NCBI RefSeq assembly: GCF_947494025.1
Contig: NZ_CANLTQ010000002.1
Coordinates: forward strand, 62,001-126,000
DNA length: 64,000 nucleotides
Origin: an uncultured Jannaschia sp.
GTDB lineage: Bacteria > Pseudomonadota > Alphaproteobacteria > Rhodobacterales > Rhodobacteraceae
Direction of reading: 5' to 3'
The translations under genes were made by a program, and so were the position numbers. This document shows, piece by piece, positions 37,411 through 47,795 of the stretch. Under the pieces are notes generated by a model. That model did not search any database, was not told where the DNA came from, and saw only the letters and a list, made by a program, of their open reading frames with translations. Position 1 is the first letter of the stretch, and every line of letters begins with the position of its first letter.

Positions 37411-38378
37411 TGGAGGTCCTGTCCTGCGGTCCCCTCGTCACGGTGCAGGATGACGGGCGGCCGGGCCACCTGTCGCAAGGGCTTGCCCGCGGCGGGGCGG
37501 CCGACACCCTGGCGCGGCTCGAGGCGCGGGCTTTGCTGGGCGAGATCGGCGCGGGGATCGAGATGCCGGGCACGCCGCTGCAGGTCGCGCTGCGCGTGCC
37601 GGCCCTCGTCGCGCTGACCGGCGCGCCGATGCGGGCGGAGACGGACGGGCGCCGGCTCGCCTGGAACGCGGTGCATGCGCTTCCCGTGGACTCGGTCCTC
37701 GACCTCCGGCCGTCGGGTCGAGGGGCCTATTCCTATCTGCATGTCGAGGGCGGCTTCGACACGGTTGAAATCATGGGCAGCCGGGCGGCGCATCTGATCG
37801 CCGGGATCGGTACGCCGCTCGCGGCCGGCGACACGCTGTCCTGCGCTGCGTCGCGGGGGACCGATCGGACGGTCGAACCCGTCCGGCGCTTCGGCGGCGG
37901 CGTGCTGCGCGTCGTGCCCACGCCGCAGACCGCGCTCTTTCCCGAGGCGGAGCGGGCGCGGTTCGAGGGCACGATCTTCAGGCGCGACCCGCGCGGCAAT
38001 CGCCAGGGCGTGCGGCTCGCCTTCGACGGCGCAGGCTTTGCGACGGAAGGACAGCTCAATCTCCTGTCGGATTTCATCCTGCCCGGCGACGTGCAGATGA
38101 CCGGCGACGGCGTGCCCTACATCCTCGGCCCCGAATGCCAGACGACAGGCGGATACCCCCGGATCGGCACGGTGATCGGCGCCGACCTGCCGCGGGCATT
38201 GCAGGCGATGCCGGGGGACGAACTGACCTTCCGGTTCGTGACGCTGGACGAGGCACGGGCAGCGGCGCATCGTCGCCCTGCGGCCGCGCCGCTCGTCCGC
38301 GCGCCGGCGGAGGTGGCGGATCTGGGCGCGATGCAACTCGTGAGCGGCGTCGTTTCGGCGCGGATGGAGGACGAATGA
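37407..38378 (+). CDS. pxpC: 5-oxoprolinase subunit C
   Basis: The biotin-dependent-carboxylase-like (KipA/AHS2) subunit, 323 residues. The opening VLSCGPLVTVQDDGRPGHLSQGLARGGAAD, RRDPRGNRQGVRL and the C-terminal GDVQMTGDGVPYILGPECQTTGGYPRIGTV are the family core. It works with PxpB and PxpA in pyroglutamate cleavage. It is overlapped on both sides by its partner genes. Confidence 0.95.
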   Translation: MMEVLSCGPLVTVQDDGRPGHLSQGLARGGAADTLARLEARALLGEIGAGIEMPGTPLQVALRVPALVALTGAPMRAETDGRRLAWNAVHALPVDSVLDLRPSGRGAYSYLHVEGGFDTVEIMGSRAAHLIAGIGTPLAAGDTLSCAASRGTDRTVEPVRRFGGGVLRVVPTPQTALFPEAERARFEGTIFRRDPRGNRQGVRLAFDGAGFATEGQLNLLSDFILPGDVQMTGDGVPYILGPECQTTGGYPRIGTVIGADLPRALQAMPGDELTFRFVTLDEARAAAHRRPAAAPLVRAPAEVADLGAMQLVSGVVSARMEDE

Positions 38379-39145
38379 ATCAGGTCGATCTGAACGCGGA
38401 CATGGGCGAGGGCTACGGCGATTGGCAGATGGGCGACGACATGGCCCTCCTCGACATCGTGACTTCCGCCAACGTCGCCTGCGGCGCGCATGCCGGCGAC
38501 TGGGACGTGATGGCCGCGACGATGCGACGGGCTGCCGAGCGCGGGGTCGGGATCGGCGCGCATCCGGGCTTCGCCGACCTGCAGGGCTTCGGCCGCCGGC
38601 GGATCGCGATGCCCGAGGACAGCGTGGCGAACCTCGTGGCCTGGCAGCTCGGCGCGGCGCGGGGCGTGGCGGCCTCGGTCGGTGCCGAGGTTCGGCACTT
38701 CAAGCTGCACGGCGCGCTCTCCAACATGAGCTGCGAGGACGAGGCGCTCGCGCACGCGGCTTACGCGGCGGCGCTGCGCGTCGATCCCGAGATCATCCTG
38801 CTGGTCCTCGCCGGGACGGTGCAGGAGCGGGCGGCCCGGGATCTCGGCGCGCGTTGGGCGGGGGAAATCTTCGCCGACCGCGGCTACAACGACGACGCGA
38901 CGCTGGTCGCCCGTGGCCAGCCCGGCGCGATGATCCACGACCCGGAGGCGGCGGCCGCGCGGATGGTGCGGTTCGTGACGACAGGGACGATCCAGGCCGC
39001 GTCGGGGCGCGAGATCCCGGCGGCCATCGACTCGATCTGTCTGCACGGCGACGGCCCCGAGGCGGTGGCCATCGCCCGCGCCGTCCGGGCGGCGCTGGAG
39101 GCCGAGGGGATCACGCTCGCGCCGATGGTCGCGCGGCGGGGCTGA
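38375..39145 (+). CDS. pxpA: 5-oxoprolinase subunit A (LamB/YcsF family)
   Basis: A 256-residue protein of the LamB/YcsF fold, the third component of 5-oxoproline cleavage. N-terminal VDLNADMGEGYG, NVACGAHAGD, GIGAHPGFADLQGFGRR, EVRHFKLHGALSNM and the late ICLHGDGPEAV give the conserved metal-site histidines and acidic residues. The ATG shares bases with the pxpC stop. It is the last gene of the operon. Confidence 0.96.
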   Translation: MNQVDLNADMGEGYGDWQMGDDMALLDIVTSANVACGAHAGDWDVMAATMRRAAERGVGIGAHPGFADLQGFGRRRIAMPEDSVANLVAWQLGAARGVAASVGAEVRHFKLHGALSNMSCEDEALAHAAYAAALRVDPEIILLVLAGTVQERAARDLGARWAGEIFADRGYNDDATLVARGQPGAMIHDPEAAAARMVRFVTTGTIQAASGREIPAAIDSICLHGDGPEAVAIARAVRAALEAEGITLAPMVARRG

Positions 39146-39181
39146 TACGCCCGAACCTTTCCGGCGGCTCTTTTCGCTGCG

Positions 39182-39937
39182 TCACCGTAGCCGGGGCGGC
39201 GCGTCCGGGGCGCGAACCGGCCCTGTGGCGGGCGGGTCCGGCAGGTCGATGCGCAGGCCGTGGCGGGCCAGCGTGGCAGCGAAGGGCTGCGACGCCCGGA
39301 GGAAGGTGACGTCGAGGCTTCCGGCGTCGAGGCCGGAGAAGATCAGCGCTTCCGACACGGCGCGGGCAAGGTCAGGCTCCGCGCCCGGAACGGGATCGAC
39401 GATGCCCAGCATGTGCGACCGCGAGCGGTCGGTATAGGTCACGCCGACAAGGTAGGCCTGCCGCGCGAGTCCGGCCGCGAGTCGCAGTTTCGAGTCGAGC
39501 GCCACGAGCAGAAGCTCCGGCAGGTTGCCCGGCGGCGTGATCGTCGAGACCCGCCGCTCCTCCTCCGCGGGCGCATGGGACAGCGTCCGCAGCAGCCAGT
39601 CGATGGCTTCGGGCGGGAGGAGTTGCGCCGAGGGGGCGTCTTCGAGGTTGAGGGCGAGGCCCAGCCGTTCCGAGGCGAGCATCCGCGCAAGCTGCCGGCA
39701 GGATAATGTCGCCGTCGCCGCTTCCCCCGCGAACGCCTCCAGACGGTCGGGCAGGTCGAAGGCGAAAGCGTAACGCGCGCCCTCGAAATCGAGTAGCCGG
39801 GGGGACATCGTCTCCTTGTCGGAGGACTGGAGAAGCAGGTGCAGCTCCGCCTCCGCGAGACGCTCGTAAAAGGCGAGCCGGGCCTCGTCGGTCCCTGCCG
39901 TCTCCGCCCGAAGGTGGGCCTCGTCGATCGGTGTCAT
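39182..39937 (-). CDS. SseB family protein
   Basis: A 251-residue cytosolic protein that resembles the SseB N-terminal domain family. The N-terminus has ARLAFYERLAEAELHLLLQ and the middle SAQLLPPEAIDWLLRTL with a later PGNLPELLLVALDSKLRLA and VGVTYTDRSRSHMLGIVD. SseB proteins were named from enhanced serine sensitivity, but the function is not defined. The ATG overlaps the stop of the uracil-DNA glycosylase family gene (ATGA), so the two are coupled. Confidence 0.75.
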   Translation of the reverse strand: MTPIDEAHLRAETAGTDEARLAFYERLAEAELHLLLQSSDKETMSPRLLDFEGARYAFAFDLPDRLEAFAGEAATATLSCRQLARMLASERLGLALNLEDAPSAQLLPPEAIDWLLRTLSHAPAEEERRVSTITPPGNLPELLLVALDSKLRLAAGLARQAYLVGVTYTDRSRSHMLGIVDPVPGAEPDLARAVSEALIFSGLDAGSLDVTFLRASQPFAATLARHGLRIDLPDPPATGPVRAPDAPPRLR

Positions 39938-40512
39938 GCAAGGGCCTCCTGGATCGCGGCGCGTAGGGCGGGCAGGGTCTCCGCCTCGAAGAACGGATGC
40001 TTCTTGAGCCAGGCGGTGTTCCGCCAGGACGGATGCGGCAGGCAGAAGATGCGCGGAGCGTAGTCGCGCCAGTGCGTCACCCGGTCGGTGACGCGGCCTT
40101 TCCCCAGATGCCAGCTTTGCGCGTAGCCGCCGATCAGGAGCGTCACCGGCACATCGCCGGCATGCGCCAGCGCCCGATCGCGCCAAGTCCGGGCACAGAT
40201 CCGCGGGGGCGGAATGTCGCCCCCGGCGGCGTCGTAGCCGGGAAAACAGAACCCCATCGGCACGATGGCCACCTTGTCGCGGTCCCAGAATGTCTCGTCG
40301 TCGACCTGCATCCATTCCCGGAGCCGCTTGCCGGAGGGATCGTCGAAGGGCTTGCCGGAGACATGCGCGCGCATGCCGGGCGCCTGCGACGCGATCAGGA
40401 CGCGCGCGCCGGGGCGGAACCAGACGACGGGTTGGGGACGGTGCGCGGAAGCCGTTGCGGCGAACCGCCCGGCGCAAATTCGGCAGGCTGCAATCTCGGA
40501 TGTCACGGTCAT
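39934..40512 (-). CDS. Uracil-DNA glycosylase family protein
   Basis: A 192-residue protein of the uracil-DNA glycosylase superfamily, close to the COG1573-like group. A CxxC pair (Cys10, Cys13) begins the protein. VLIASQAPGMRAH matches the catalytic GQAPG motif with Ser/Ala variation, FDDPSGKRLREWM follows, and CLPHPSWRN near 154-162 is the second active-site motif. Further cysteines (FCFPGYD, RICART) could complete an iron-sulfur site. The exact lesion preference is unknown. Coupled to the SseB-like gene. Confidence 0.82.
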   Translation of the reverse strand: MTVTSEIAACRICAGRFAATASAHRPQPVVWFRPGARVLIASQAPGMRAHVSGKPFDDPSGKRLREWMQVDDETFWDRDKVAIVPMGFCFPGYDAAGGDIPPPRICARTWRDRALAHAGDVPVTLLIGGYAQSWHLGKGRVTDRVTHWRDYAPRIFCLPHPSWRNTAWLKKHPFFEAETLPALRAAIQEALA

Positions 40513-40784
40513 GGTTCCAGCACGTAGGATGGAGCGGCGCTCGTTTTAAGATCCCGTTGATGTTCGGCGGGACCGAAAAAGAGCCTGCGGCGAACATGCC
40601 GTGGCCGCCGCAGGTCCGCGGGCGGGCCGAACGCGTCGTTTTCCTTGCACCGACAGGACGATCCTTGCGCTTGCCAAGCCGGGATGCGAGCCGGGCGCTG
40701 CGCGGATTCCCTGCCTCCGCACCCTGTCCACGGCGGTCCGCCGCGGGTCCGTGGGGCAGCCGCGGGAAAACAATGAACGCGCTG

Positions 40785-40813
40785 TTGACAGGCCTCGCCA
40801 CCTCTCCTACCTA
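40785..40813 (+). promoter_or_regulatory. Probable groESL promoter
   Basis: A perfect TTGACA -35 box is followed after 17 bases by TACCTA as a weak -10 box. It ends nine bases before the CIRCE operator, the expected order for a HrcA-repressed heat-shock promoter. The -10 assignment is uncertain. Confidence 0.5.
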
Positions 40814-40821
40814 GCCGGTTG

Positions 40822-40848
40822 TTGGCACTCCCCCAAGGTGAGTGCTAA
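40822..40848 (+). promoter_or_regulatory. CIRCE operator (HrcA binding site)
   Basis: The arms TTGGCACTC and GAGTGCTAA are separated by nine bases, matching the TTAGCACTC-N9-GAGTGCTAA consensus with one substitution. It lies 30 bases before the groES ATG. HrcA repression of groESL is expected. Confidence 0.93.
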
Positions 40849-40878
40849 GGCCCGAAATACCAAGCTGAGAGGCTGACG

Positions 40879-41166
40879 ATGGCTTTCAAACCGTTGCACG
40901 ACCGCGTTCTGGTCCGTCGCGTCGAATCCGACGAGAAGACCAAGGGTGGTCTGATCATTCCCGACACCGCCAAGGAAAAGCCGGCCGAGGGCGAGATCGT
41001 GTCCGTGGGCGATGGCGCCCGCAAGGATTCCGGCGAGCTGATCGCGCCGTCCGTGAAGGCCGGCGACCGTATCCTGTTCGGCAAGTGGTCCGGCACGGAA
41101 GTCACGCTCGACGGCGAAGAACTTCTGATCATGAAGGAGAGCGACATTCTCGGGATCATCGGCTGA
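40879..41166 (+). CDS. groES: Co-chaperonin GroES
   Basis: The 95-residue lid of the GroEL folding chamber, a seven-membered ring in the cytosol. The N-terminal [13 protein letters not shown], mobile-loop region [21 protein letters not shown] and the C-terminal [16 protein letters not shown] are intact. It is the first gene of a two-gene heat-shock operon under CIRCE control. groEL follows after 55 bases. Confidence 0.98.
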   Translation: MAFKPLHDRVLVRRVESDEKTKGGLIIPDTAKEKPAEGEIVSVGDGARKDSGELIAPSVKAGDRILFGKWSGTEVTLDGEELLIMKESDILGIIG

Positions 41167-41212
41167 TCGCCGCGATTACCTGAATATCGCCCCTCAACGC
41201 ATTACATTCTAG

Positions 41213-42868
<1,656 letters not shown>

Positions 42869-42940
42869 GCCACCCCCACAATCGTCGCGCGTCCGGGCCC
42901 GGTCCCGGGCGCCGCGAGACCGACCGGCATGACCGGCGGA

Positions 42941-42965
42941 AAGGGTCCCTTCGGGGGCCCTTTTT
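42941..42965 (+). terminator. Rho-independent terminator of groESL
   Basis: A stem AAGGGTCCC / GGGGCCCTT with a TTCG loop runs straight into TTTTT, about 70 bases after the groEL stop. Confidence 0.92.
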
Positions 42966-43119
42966 GTCGGGCGAGGGCAGGCCCGACCCCGGTTCCGCTC
43001 TGGCTGGCGCCCGTATTGCCCCGGCCGGGCTTTCGGAGAGTTTTCGGAACGCCCGCGGACTCCCCGCGTTTGATTCAAAGCAGCCGAATGCGGCTGTTCC
43101 AGAGAATCGGAGGAAGACG

Positions 43120-43470
43120 ATGACCCATGACAATGCGAATCTTGTCGCCGCGGGCGACGTTTCCGGTACGGTGGTCTACGGTGCGAACGACGAGCGGGTC
43201 GGCACCATTGATCGCGTCATGATCGACAAGCAATCGGGCAAGGTTGCCTATGCCGTGATGAGTTTCGGCGGCGTCCTCGGCATCGGCGGTGACGAACGTC
43301 CCGTGCCGTGGAACACGCTGACCTACGACACCTCGCTCGGCGGGTTCCGCACCTCGATCACCGAAACGCAGCTCAATGGAGCCCCCGAGGTCGAACAGGG
43401 CTGGGAATCGAACCGGGACTGGGAAACGCGGACCTACGAGAATTACGGCGTCGCGCCCTACTGGATCTGA
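43120..43470 (+). CDS. PRC-barrel domain protein
   Basis: A 116-residue protein with a PRC-barrel fold (about residues 8-85), as in photosynthetic reaction-centre H-subunit tails and RimM. VYGANDERVGTIDRVMIDKQSGKVAYAVMSFGGVLGIGGDERPVPWNTLTYD gives the domain. The C-terminal 30 residues are Trp/Glu-rich. GGAGGAA precedes the ATG. It has its own terminator and no operon partners. Stress or membrane-associated roles are known for some relatives. None is shown here. Confidence 0.85.
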   Translation: MTHDNANLVAAGDVSGTVVYGANDERVGTIDRVMIDKQSGKVAYAVMSFGGVLGIGGDERPVPWNTLTYDTSLGGFRTSITETQLNGAPEVEQGWESNRDWETRTYENYGVAPYWI

Positions 43471-43496
43471 CCGAAGCTATACATGACGAAACGGCG

Positions 43497-43519
43497 GGGC
43501 ACCCTTCGGGGTGCCCTTT
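43497..43519 (+). terminator. Rho-independent terminator after the PRC-barrel gene
   Basis: The stem GGGCACCC / GGGTGCCC with a TTCG loop is followed by TTTGCTTTT, 27 bases after the stop. Confidence 0.85.
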
Positions 43520-43750
43520 GCTTTTCCATATCCGGATGCAATGACGTGAAGGGGCCAGTCCGCTGGCCGGGGGCGGCCCATACGACGTCGTGTTTCGCTA
43601 TATCCGCATGCCGCTCGACGCCGGAACGGCACCACGCACGGCCGGGCAAACGGCCGCGCCGTCATGAAATTCCCCGCATGTTAACGATCCGTGCAACAGG
43701 GAACGGTAACAACGGGCAAAGCGCAGAATGATTCGGATGATTCCGGCCTG

Positions 43751-44404
43751 ATGATCGAGTTCGAGAACGTTTCAAAATCCTTCTGGACGGGTACGCAGAG
43801 GAAGGTGATCCTCGATCGCGCGGATTTCCGCGTGGAGCTCGGACGGTCGGTCGGCATCCTCGCGCCAAACGGAACCGGCAAGACGACCATCGTCAACATG
43901 ATGGCGGGGCTCGAGAAGCCCGACGAGGGCGAGATCCGCCGTACGTCCCGCGTGAGCTTTCCGCTTGGCTTCATGGGCGGCGTCATCAACCGCAACACGG
44001 CGACCGAGAACGCGCGCTACATCGCTACGCTCTACGGCCTCGACGCTGACTACGTGGAGGCGTTCTGTCGCTATCTTTGCGGGATCGAGGAATATTTCGA
44101 CCGCCCGGTCGGTACATTTTCGCAAGGAATGCGGGCGCGCTTCGCCTTCGCGCTCATGCTGGCGCTCGAATTCGACATCTACCTGATCGACGAGGGCATG
44201 CCGACCACGACGGATGCGGAGTTCAACCGCAAGGCCGGGTCGATCCTGAAGGATCGACTGCGCGAGGCGACGGTCGTGATCGTCAGTCATCAACCGCAGG
44301 TGCTCGAACGTTTCGCGACGACCGCGGCCGTTCTTCGCGACGGGCGGCTTTATCATTTTGACACGCTCGACGAAGCCCGGAGGCTCTATGAGTACGATGC
44401 CTAG
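43751..44404 (+). CDS. kpsT: Capsular polysaccharide export ABC ATPase (KpsT family)
   Basis: The ATPase of an ABC-2 type polysaccharide exporter, 217 residues. Walker A is seen as APNGTGKTT, the signature as GTFSQGMRARFAFAL, and Walker B as IYLIDEGMPTTTDAEF. The switch histidine lies in IVSHQP. The F-x-x-G-F and Y-x-A motifs of the KpsT group are present (LGFMGGVINRNTATENARYIATLYG). I took the ATG that gives MIEFENVSKSFW. A GTG 20 codons upstream keeps the frame open. It overlaps the KpsE-like gene by 17 bases. No KpsM permease lies beside it in this window. Confidence 0.88.
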   Translation: MIEFENVSKSFWTGTQRKVILDRADFRVELGRSVGILAPNGTGKTTIVNMMAGLEKPDEGEIRRTSRVSFPLGFMGGVINRNTATENARYIATLYGLDADYVEAFCRYLCGIEEYFDRPVGTFSQGMRARFAFALMLALEFDIYLIDEGMPTTTDAEFNRKAGSILKDRLREATVVIVSHQPQVLERFATTAAVLRDGRLYHFDTLDEARRLYEYDA

Positions 44405-45971
44405 AGCCCGGAAATATCGCATCCGGCCGGATGACGGCTTCAACCGCCCGGGGGCGTCCGTCCCCGAGACCTTGCCGCAGGGGCCCGTCGCGGCCGCCCA
44501 GGACGAGATGGACGTGCCCATGCCATTGAAGATAGCGATACCGGCGAAGACGGATCCCGAATCCGCGCCTGCGGACCAGCCGACGGGACGGCAGCTTCGC
44601 ATGGCCCGCCGCATCGCGCTTCGGCATGGGATCAAGGCGTCGACGGATCAGGAGGCGGTCGAAGCCTTGCGGAAACGCGGCATCGACCCGTTCGAACGCG
44701 CGAACATGCTGCAACTCGTGCCGGGAAAGGGCGTCGAGGACGCCCGGAACTTGCCCGCCTTGCACCGCGATGCCCCCCCGCCCGCGCAGCCGATGCTTCC
44801 GGTCTCGACGGACGACCAGCGGGCAGGCGAAATCATCCGTATCCAGCGCGACATCGCGCGGCGGCGACGCCGGCGGTTGGCACTGCTTGTGACGCGGCTG
44901 CTGTTCTTCGTCGGGCTGCCGACATTGCTGGCGGGCATCTACTACTTCCGTATCGCCACGCCGATGTACGCCACCGAATCCCAGCTCATCATCCAGCAGG
45001 CCAGCCCGGCGGAGGGCGGCATCAGCGGGCTCGGCGGGCTGTTCTCCGGCACCGGGCTCGCGATGGACGAGGACAGCACCAACGTGCAGGCCTATCTGTT
45101 GTCCCGCGCCGCGCTGCAGCGGCTCGACGAGGACCTCGATTTCCAGGGCCATTTCGCCGGAGAGCAGATCGATCCGCTTCAGCGGCTCGAACCCGACGGC
45201 ACGCAGGAGGACGCGTACCGGCTTTACAAGCGCAAGGTGAAGATCGGCTTCGATCCCACGGAAGGCATCATCAAGATGGAGGTGGTCGCCGCGAACCCGA
45301 AGGTCTCGTTGGCCTTCACGGAGGCCCTGATCGGATATGCAGAGGAATGGGTGGACCAGCTGACCGCCCGCTTGCGCCGCGATCAGATGGAGGGAGCCGA
45401 GGCGAGCTACACCAATGCCGACAGCCGCATGCGCGAAAGCCAGCAGAGAATCGTCGCGCTTCAGGAGCGATTGGGCGTGGTTTCGGCGGATGCGGAGGTT
45501 TCCAACAGCTATGCCCAGATCGGCGCGCTTGAGACCGAGCTGCGCGGAGAGCGGATGCGCCTCGACCGCCTGCGCCAGAACGACCGGCCGAACCCGACGC
45601 GGGTGGCGGTCGTGGAGGCGAACATCGCGCGGCTCCAGCGGGAGATCGGGGCGCTGCGCGGGGAACTGGCTTCGGCCAGCACCGGGAATGCGAACCTGGC
45701 GCGTGCCACGGCGGAGCTGCAGGTCGCGCAGCAGGACCTCGTCACGCGCCAGCTGATGCTGCAGCAATCCGCGCAGCAGCTCGAAACGGCGCGGATACAG
45801 GCGAACCGTCAGGTGCGGTACCTTTCCACCCCGGTGCCGCCCCTTGCGCCCGACGAGCCGACCTATCCGCGCGCCTTCGAGAACACGATCCTCGCCTTTC
45901 TCGTCTTCTCGGGCATCTACCTCATGGTCTCCCTCACCGCCGCCATTCTCCGCGAGCAGGTTTCGGGGTGA
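44388..45971 (+). CDS. kpsE: Capsule export inner-membrane protein, KpsE/PCP family
   Basis: A polysaccharide co-polymerase protein of 527 residues that bridges the exporter to the periplasm. The long cytosolic N-terminus (about 160 residues, Pro/Ala-rich then basic, with RRIALRHGIKASTDQEAVEALRKRGIDPF) is an extension relative to E. coli KpsE. Transmembrane segment 1 is about 165-188, followed by a coiled-coil periplasmic region (about 330-460, many LE/RQ heptads). A C-terminal transmembrane helix follows the Pro-rich PVPPLAPDEPTYPRAF. It overlaps kpsT and needs KpsM, KpsD and glycosyltransferases encoded elsewhere. Confidence 0.85.
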   Translation: MSTMPRARKYRIRPDDGFNRPGASVPETLPQGPVAAAQDEMDVPMPLKIAIPAKTDPESAPADQPTGRQLRMARRIALRHGIKASTDQEAVEALRKRGIDPFERANMLQLVPGKGVEDARNLPALHRDAPPPAQPMLPVSTDDQRAGEIIRIQRDIARRRRRRLALLVTRLLFFVGLPTLLAGIYYFRIATPMYATESQLIIQQASPAEGGISGLGGLFSGTGLAMDEDSTNVQAYLLSRAALQRLDEDLDFQGHFAGEQIDPLQRLEPDGTQEDAYRLYKRKVKIGFDPTEGIIKMEVVAANPKVSLAFTEALIGYAEEWVDQLTARLRRDQMEGAEASYTNADSRMRESQQRIVALQERLGVVSADAEVSNSYAQIGALETELRGERMRLDRLRQNDRPNPTRVAVVEANIARLQREIGALRGELASASTGNANLARATAELQVAQQDLVTRQLMLQQSAQQLETARIQANRQVRYLSTPVPPLAPDEPTYPRAFENTILAFLVFSGIYLMVSLTAAILREQVSG

Positions 45972-46301
45972 GGCGCGCCCGGAGGGGCGTCCTGTGGACG
46001 GTCCTCGCGCCGAACGGGACGAACGCGAGTTCGCCCGGCCCGCAGGGAAGCGCGCCCGGAGGGGAAGAAGGCTTCCCGGAAACGCGTCAGGTGCGCTCGA
46101 TTTCCAACAGGCGGAGCCTCGACGACGGACCGGAGCCCCCCGCACGCGCCCGGGAGGGTGAGCCATCGGCTTCGCCCCCAAGCTCAACCATTTCCCTGAG
46201 TCAGTGCATGCCGCCCGCGCCCTCCGCCGTCGTCGCGCTTTGCAAAGCGCCGTGTGAAAGCTAGTTGGGATTCGACACGTCATTCACCCCGAGGACCTTT
46301 C
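45972..46301. other. Intergenic region between kpsE and the phosphomannomutase gene
   Basis: No supported gene. A 15-bp perfect direct repeat GCGCGCCCGGAGGGG occurs at 45973-45987 and 46050-46064. A hairpin GGGAAG-AAGG-CTTCCC lies at 46062-46077 without a T tract. A 16-bp palindrome is listed separately. A frame that opens by GTGA overlap with the kpsE stop is low-complexity and not convincing. Confidence 0.55.
46235..46250. promoter_or_regulatory. 16-bp perfect palindrome upstream of the phosphomannomutase gene
   Basis: GCGCTTTGCAAAGCGC is fully self-complementary and lies 52 bases before the start codon. Its size and place suit an operator for a dimeric repressor or activator, but no regulator can be named. 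Confidence 0.5.
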
Positions 46302-47792
46302 ATGAAGCCGATTGCCGACGTCACCCCGAACACCTGGGAATTCCTGCGCGACCCGATGATCGCTCCGACAGGCTTCCGCGAGTACGACGCACGTTGGAAG
46401 TATCCCGAGGGGATCAATCTGCCCGGCGTCACCGCGCTCGGCCTTGGCCTCGGGACCCAGATGCAGATGCGCGGGATCGAACCGCGGATCGCGGTCGGCA
46501 ACGATTACCGGGACTACTCCCTCGCCATCAAGAACGCATTGATCCTGGGCCTCGTGCAGGCCGGTATCCACGTGCAGGATATCGGGCCGGCGATCACGCC
46601 GATGGCCTATTTCTCGCAGTTCCACCTCGACGCGCCCGCTGTGGCGATGGTCACGGCAAGCCACAACCCGAACGGCTGGACCGGCGTGAAGATGGGCTTC
46701 GAGCGACCTCTCACCCATGGGCCGGAGGAGATGGCGGAGCTGCGCGACATCGTGCTCGACGGCCGGGGCGAGGCGCGCGACGGGGGCAAGTGGGAGCGCG
46801 TCGACGGCGTGATGGAGGCCTATCTCGACGACCTCGTCGGCGACTTCCAGATGTCGCGCAAGCTCAAGATCGTCTGTGCGACCGGCAACGGCACCGCGGC
46901 GGCCTATGCGCCTGAGGTCTTGCGGCGGATCGGGGTCGAGGTCGTCGATAGCCACAACCGGCTCGATTACACGTTCCCGAACTACAACCCGAATCCCGAA
47001 GCGATGGAGATGCTGCACGACATGTCGGCCTCGGTGAAAGCGTCCGGCGCCGACCTCGCGCTCGGCTTCGACGGGGACGGGGATCGCTGCGGCGTGGTGG
47101 ACGACGAGGGCGAGGAGATCTTCGCCGACATCACCGGCGTCATCATGGCCCGCGACCTGTCCGCGCTGCACGAGAACGCGACCTTCGTGGCCGACGTGAA
47201 GTCCACCGGCCTCTTCGCCTCCGATCCGGTGCTGCAGGCGAATGGCGCGAAGGCCGATTACTGGAAGACCGGCCACAGCCACATGAAGCGCCGCGTTCAT
47301 CAGATCGGCGCGTTGGCCGGGTTCGAGAAGTCGGGTCACTTCTTTCTGGCGGAGCCGGTGGGACGCGGCTACGACGACGGGATGCGGGTCGCCGTGGAGA
47401 TCTGCAAGCTGCTCGACCGCAACCCCGACAAGTCGATGAGCGACCTGCGCAAGGATCTCCCCAAGGTCTGGAACACGCCCACGCTCAGCCCCTTCTGCGC
47501 CGACGAGGAGAAGTACGACACGCTTCAGCGGATCGTCGACCGGCTTGTCCCGATGAAGGGCGAGGGATCGCTCGGCGGCCGCAAGATCGTCGACGTCATC
47601 ACGGTGAACGGCGCCCGGGTCATGCTTGAGAACGGCGGTTGGGGCCTCGTGCGGGCGTCGTCGAACACGCCGAACCTCGTCGTGGTCTGCGAAAGCCCCG
47701 AGTCGCAGGAGGAGCTGCGCGCGATCTTCGAGGATCTGGACGCGATCATCCGCGAGGAGCCGAATGTCGGCGATTACGACCAGACCTTCTAA
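46302..47792 (+). CDS. Phosphomannomutase/phosphoglucomutase
   Basis: An alpha-D-phosphohexomutase of 496 residues that interconverts hexose 1- and 6-phosphates for nucleotide-sugar synthesis. The phosphoserine loop TASHNPNGW (Ser120) carries the catalytic phosphate. The metal loop GFDGDGDR has Asp257, Asp259 and Asp261, and EKSGHFF is the sugar-specificity loop. VRASSNTPNLVVVCES is the phosphate-binding C-terminal loop. Placement next to the capsule-export genes suggests it supplies precursors for surface polysaccharide. manB, algC and pgm names are all possible. Confidence 0.92.
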   Translation: MKPIADVTPNTWEFLRDPMIAPTGFREYDARWKYPEGINLPGVTALGLGLGTQMQMRGIEPRIAVGNDYRDYSLAIKNALILGLVQAGIHVQDIGPAITPMAYFSQFHLDAPAVAMVTASHNPNGWTGVKMGFERPLTHGPEEMAELRDIVLDGRGEARDGGKWERVDGVMEAYLDDLVGDFQMSRKLKIVCATGNGTAAAYAPEVLRRIGVEVVDSHNRLDYTFPNYNPNPEAMEMLHDMSASVKASGADLALGFDGDGDRCGVVDDEGEEIFADITGVIMARDLSALHENATFVADVKSTGLFASDPVLQANGAKADYWKTGHSHMKRRVHQIGALAGFEKSGHFFLAEPVGRGYDDGMRVAVEICKLLDRNPDKSMSDLRKDLPKVWNTPTLSPFCADEEKYDTLQRIVDRLVPMKGEGSLGGRKIVDVITVNGARVMLENGGWGLVRASSNTPNLVVVCESPESQEELRAIFEDLDAIIREEPNVGDYDQTF

Positions 47793-47795
47793 GGC

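Larger units (their letters stand above)
40513..40878. other. groESL control region
   Basis: A 366-base interval between the divergent glycosylase-family gene and groES. Its first 270 bases hold no gene that I can support. The last 100 bases hold the TTGACA box and the CIRCE operator described separately, followed by a ribosome site before groES. Confidence 0.6.

Noticed and set aside
45968-46264. A 98-codon frame that starts by GTGA overlap with the kpsE stop
   Set aside because: The translation is low-complexity and contains the direct repeats and hairpin of the intergenic region. The overlap alone is not enough.
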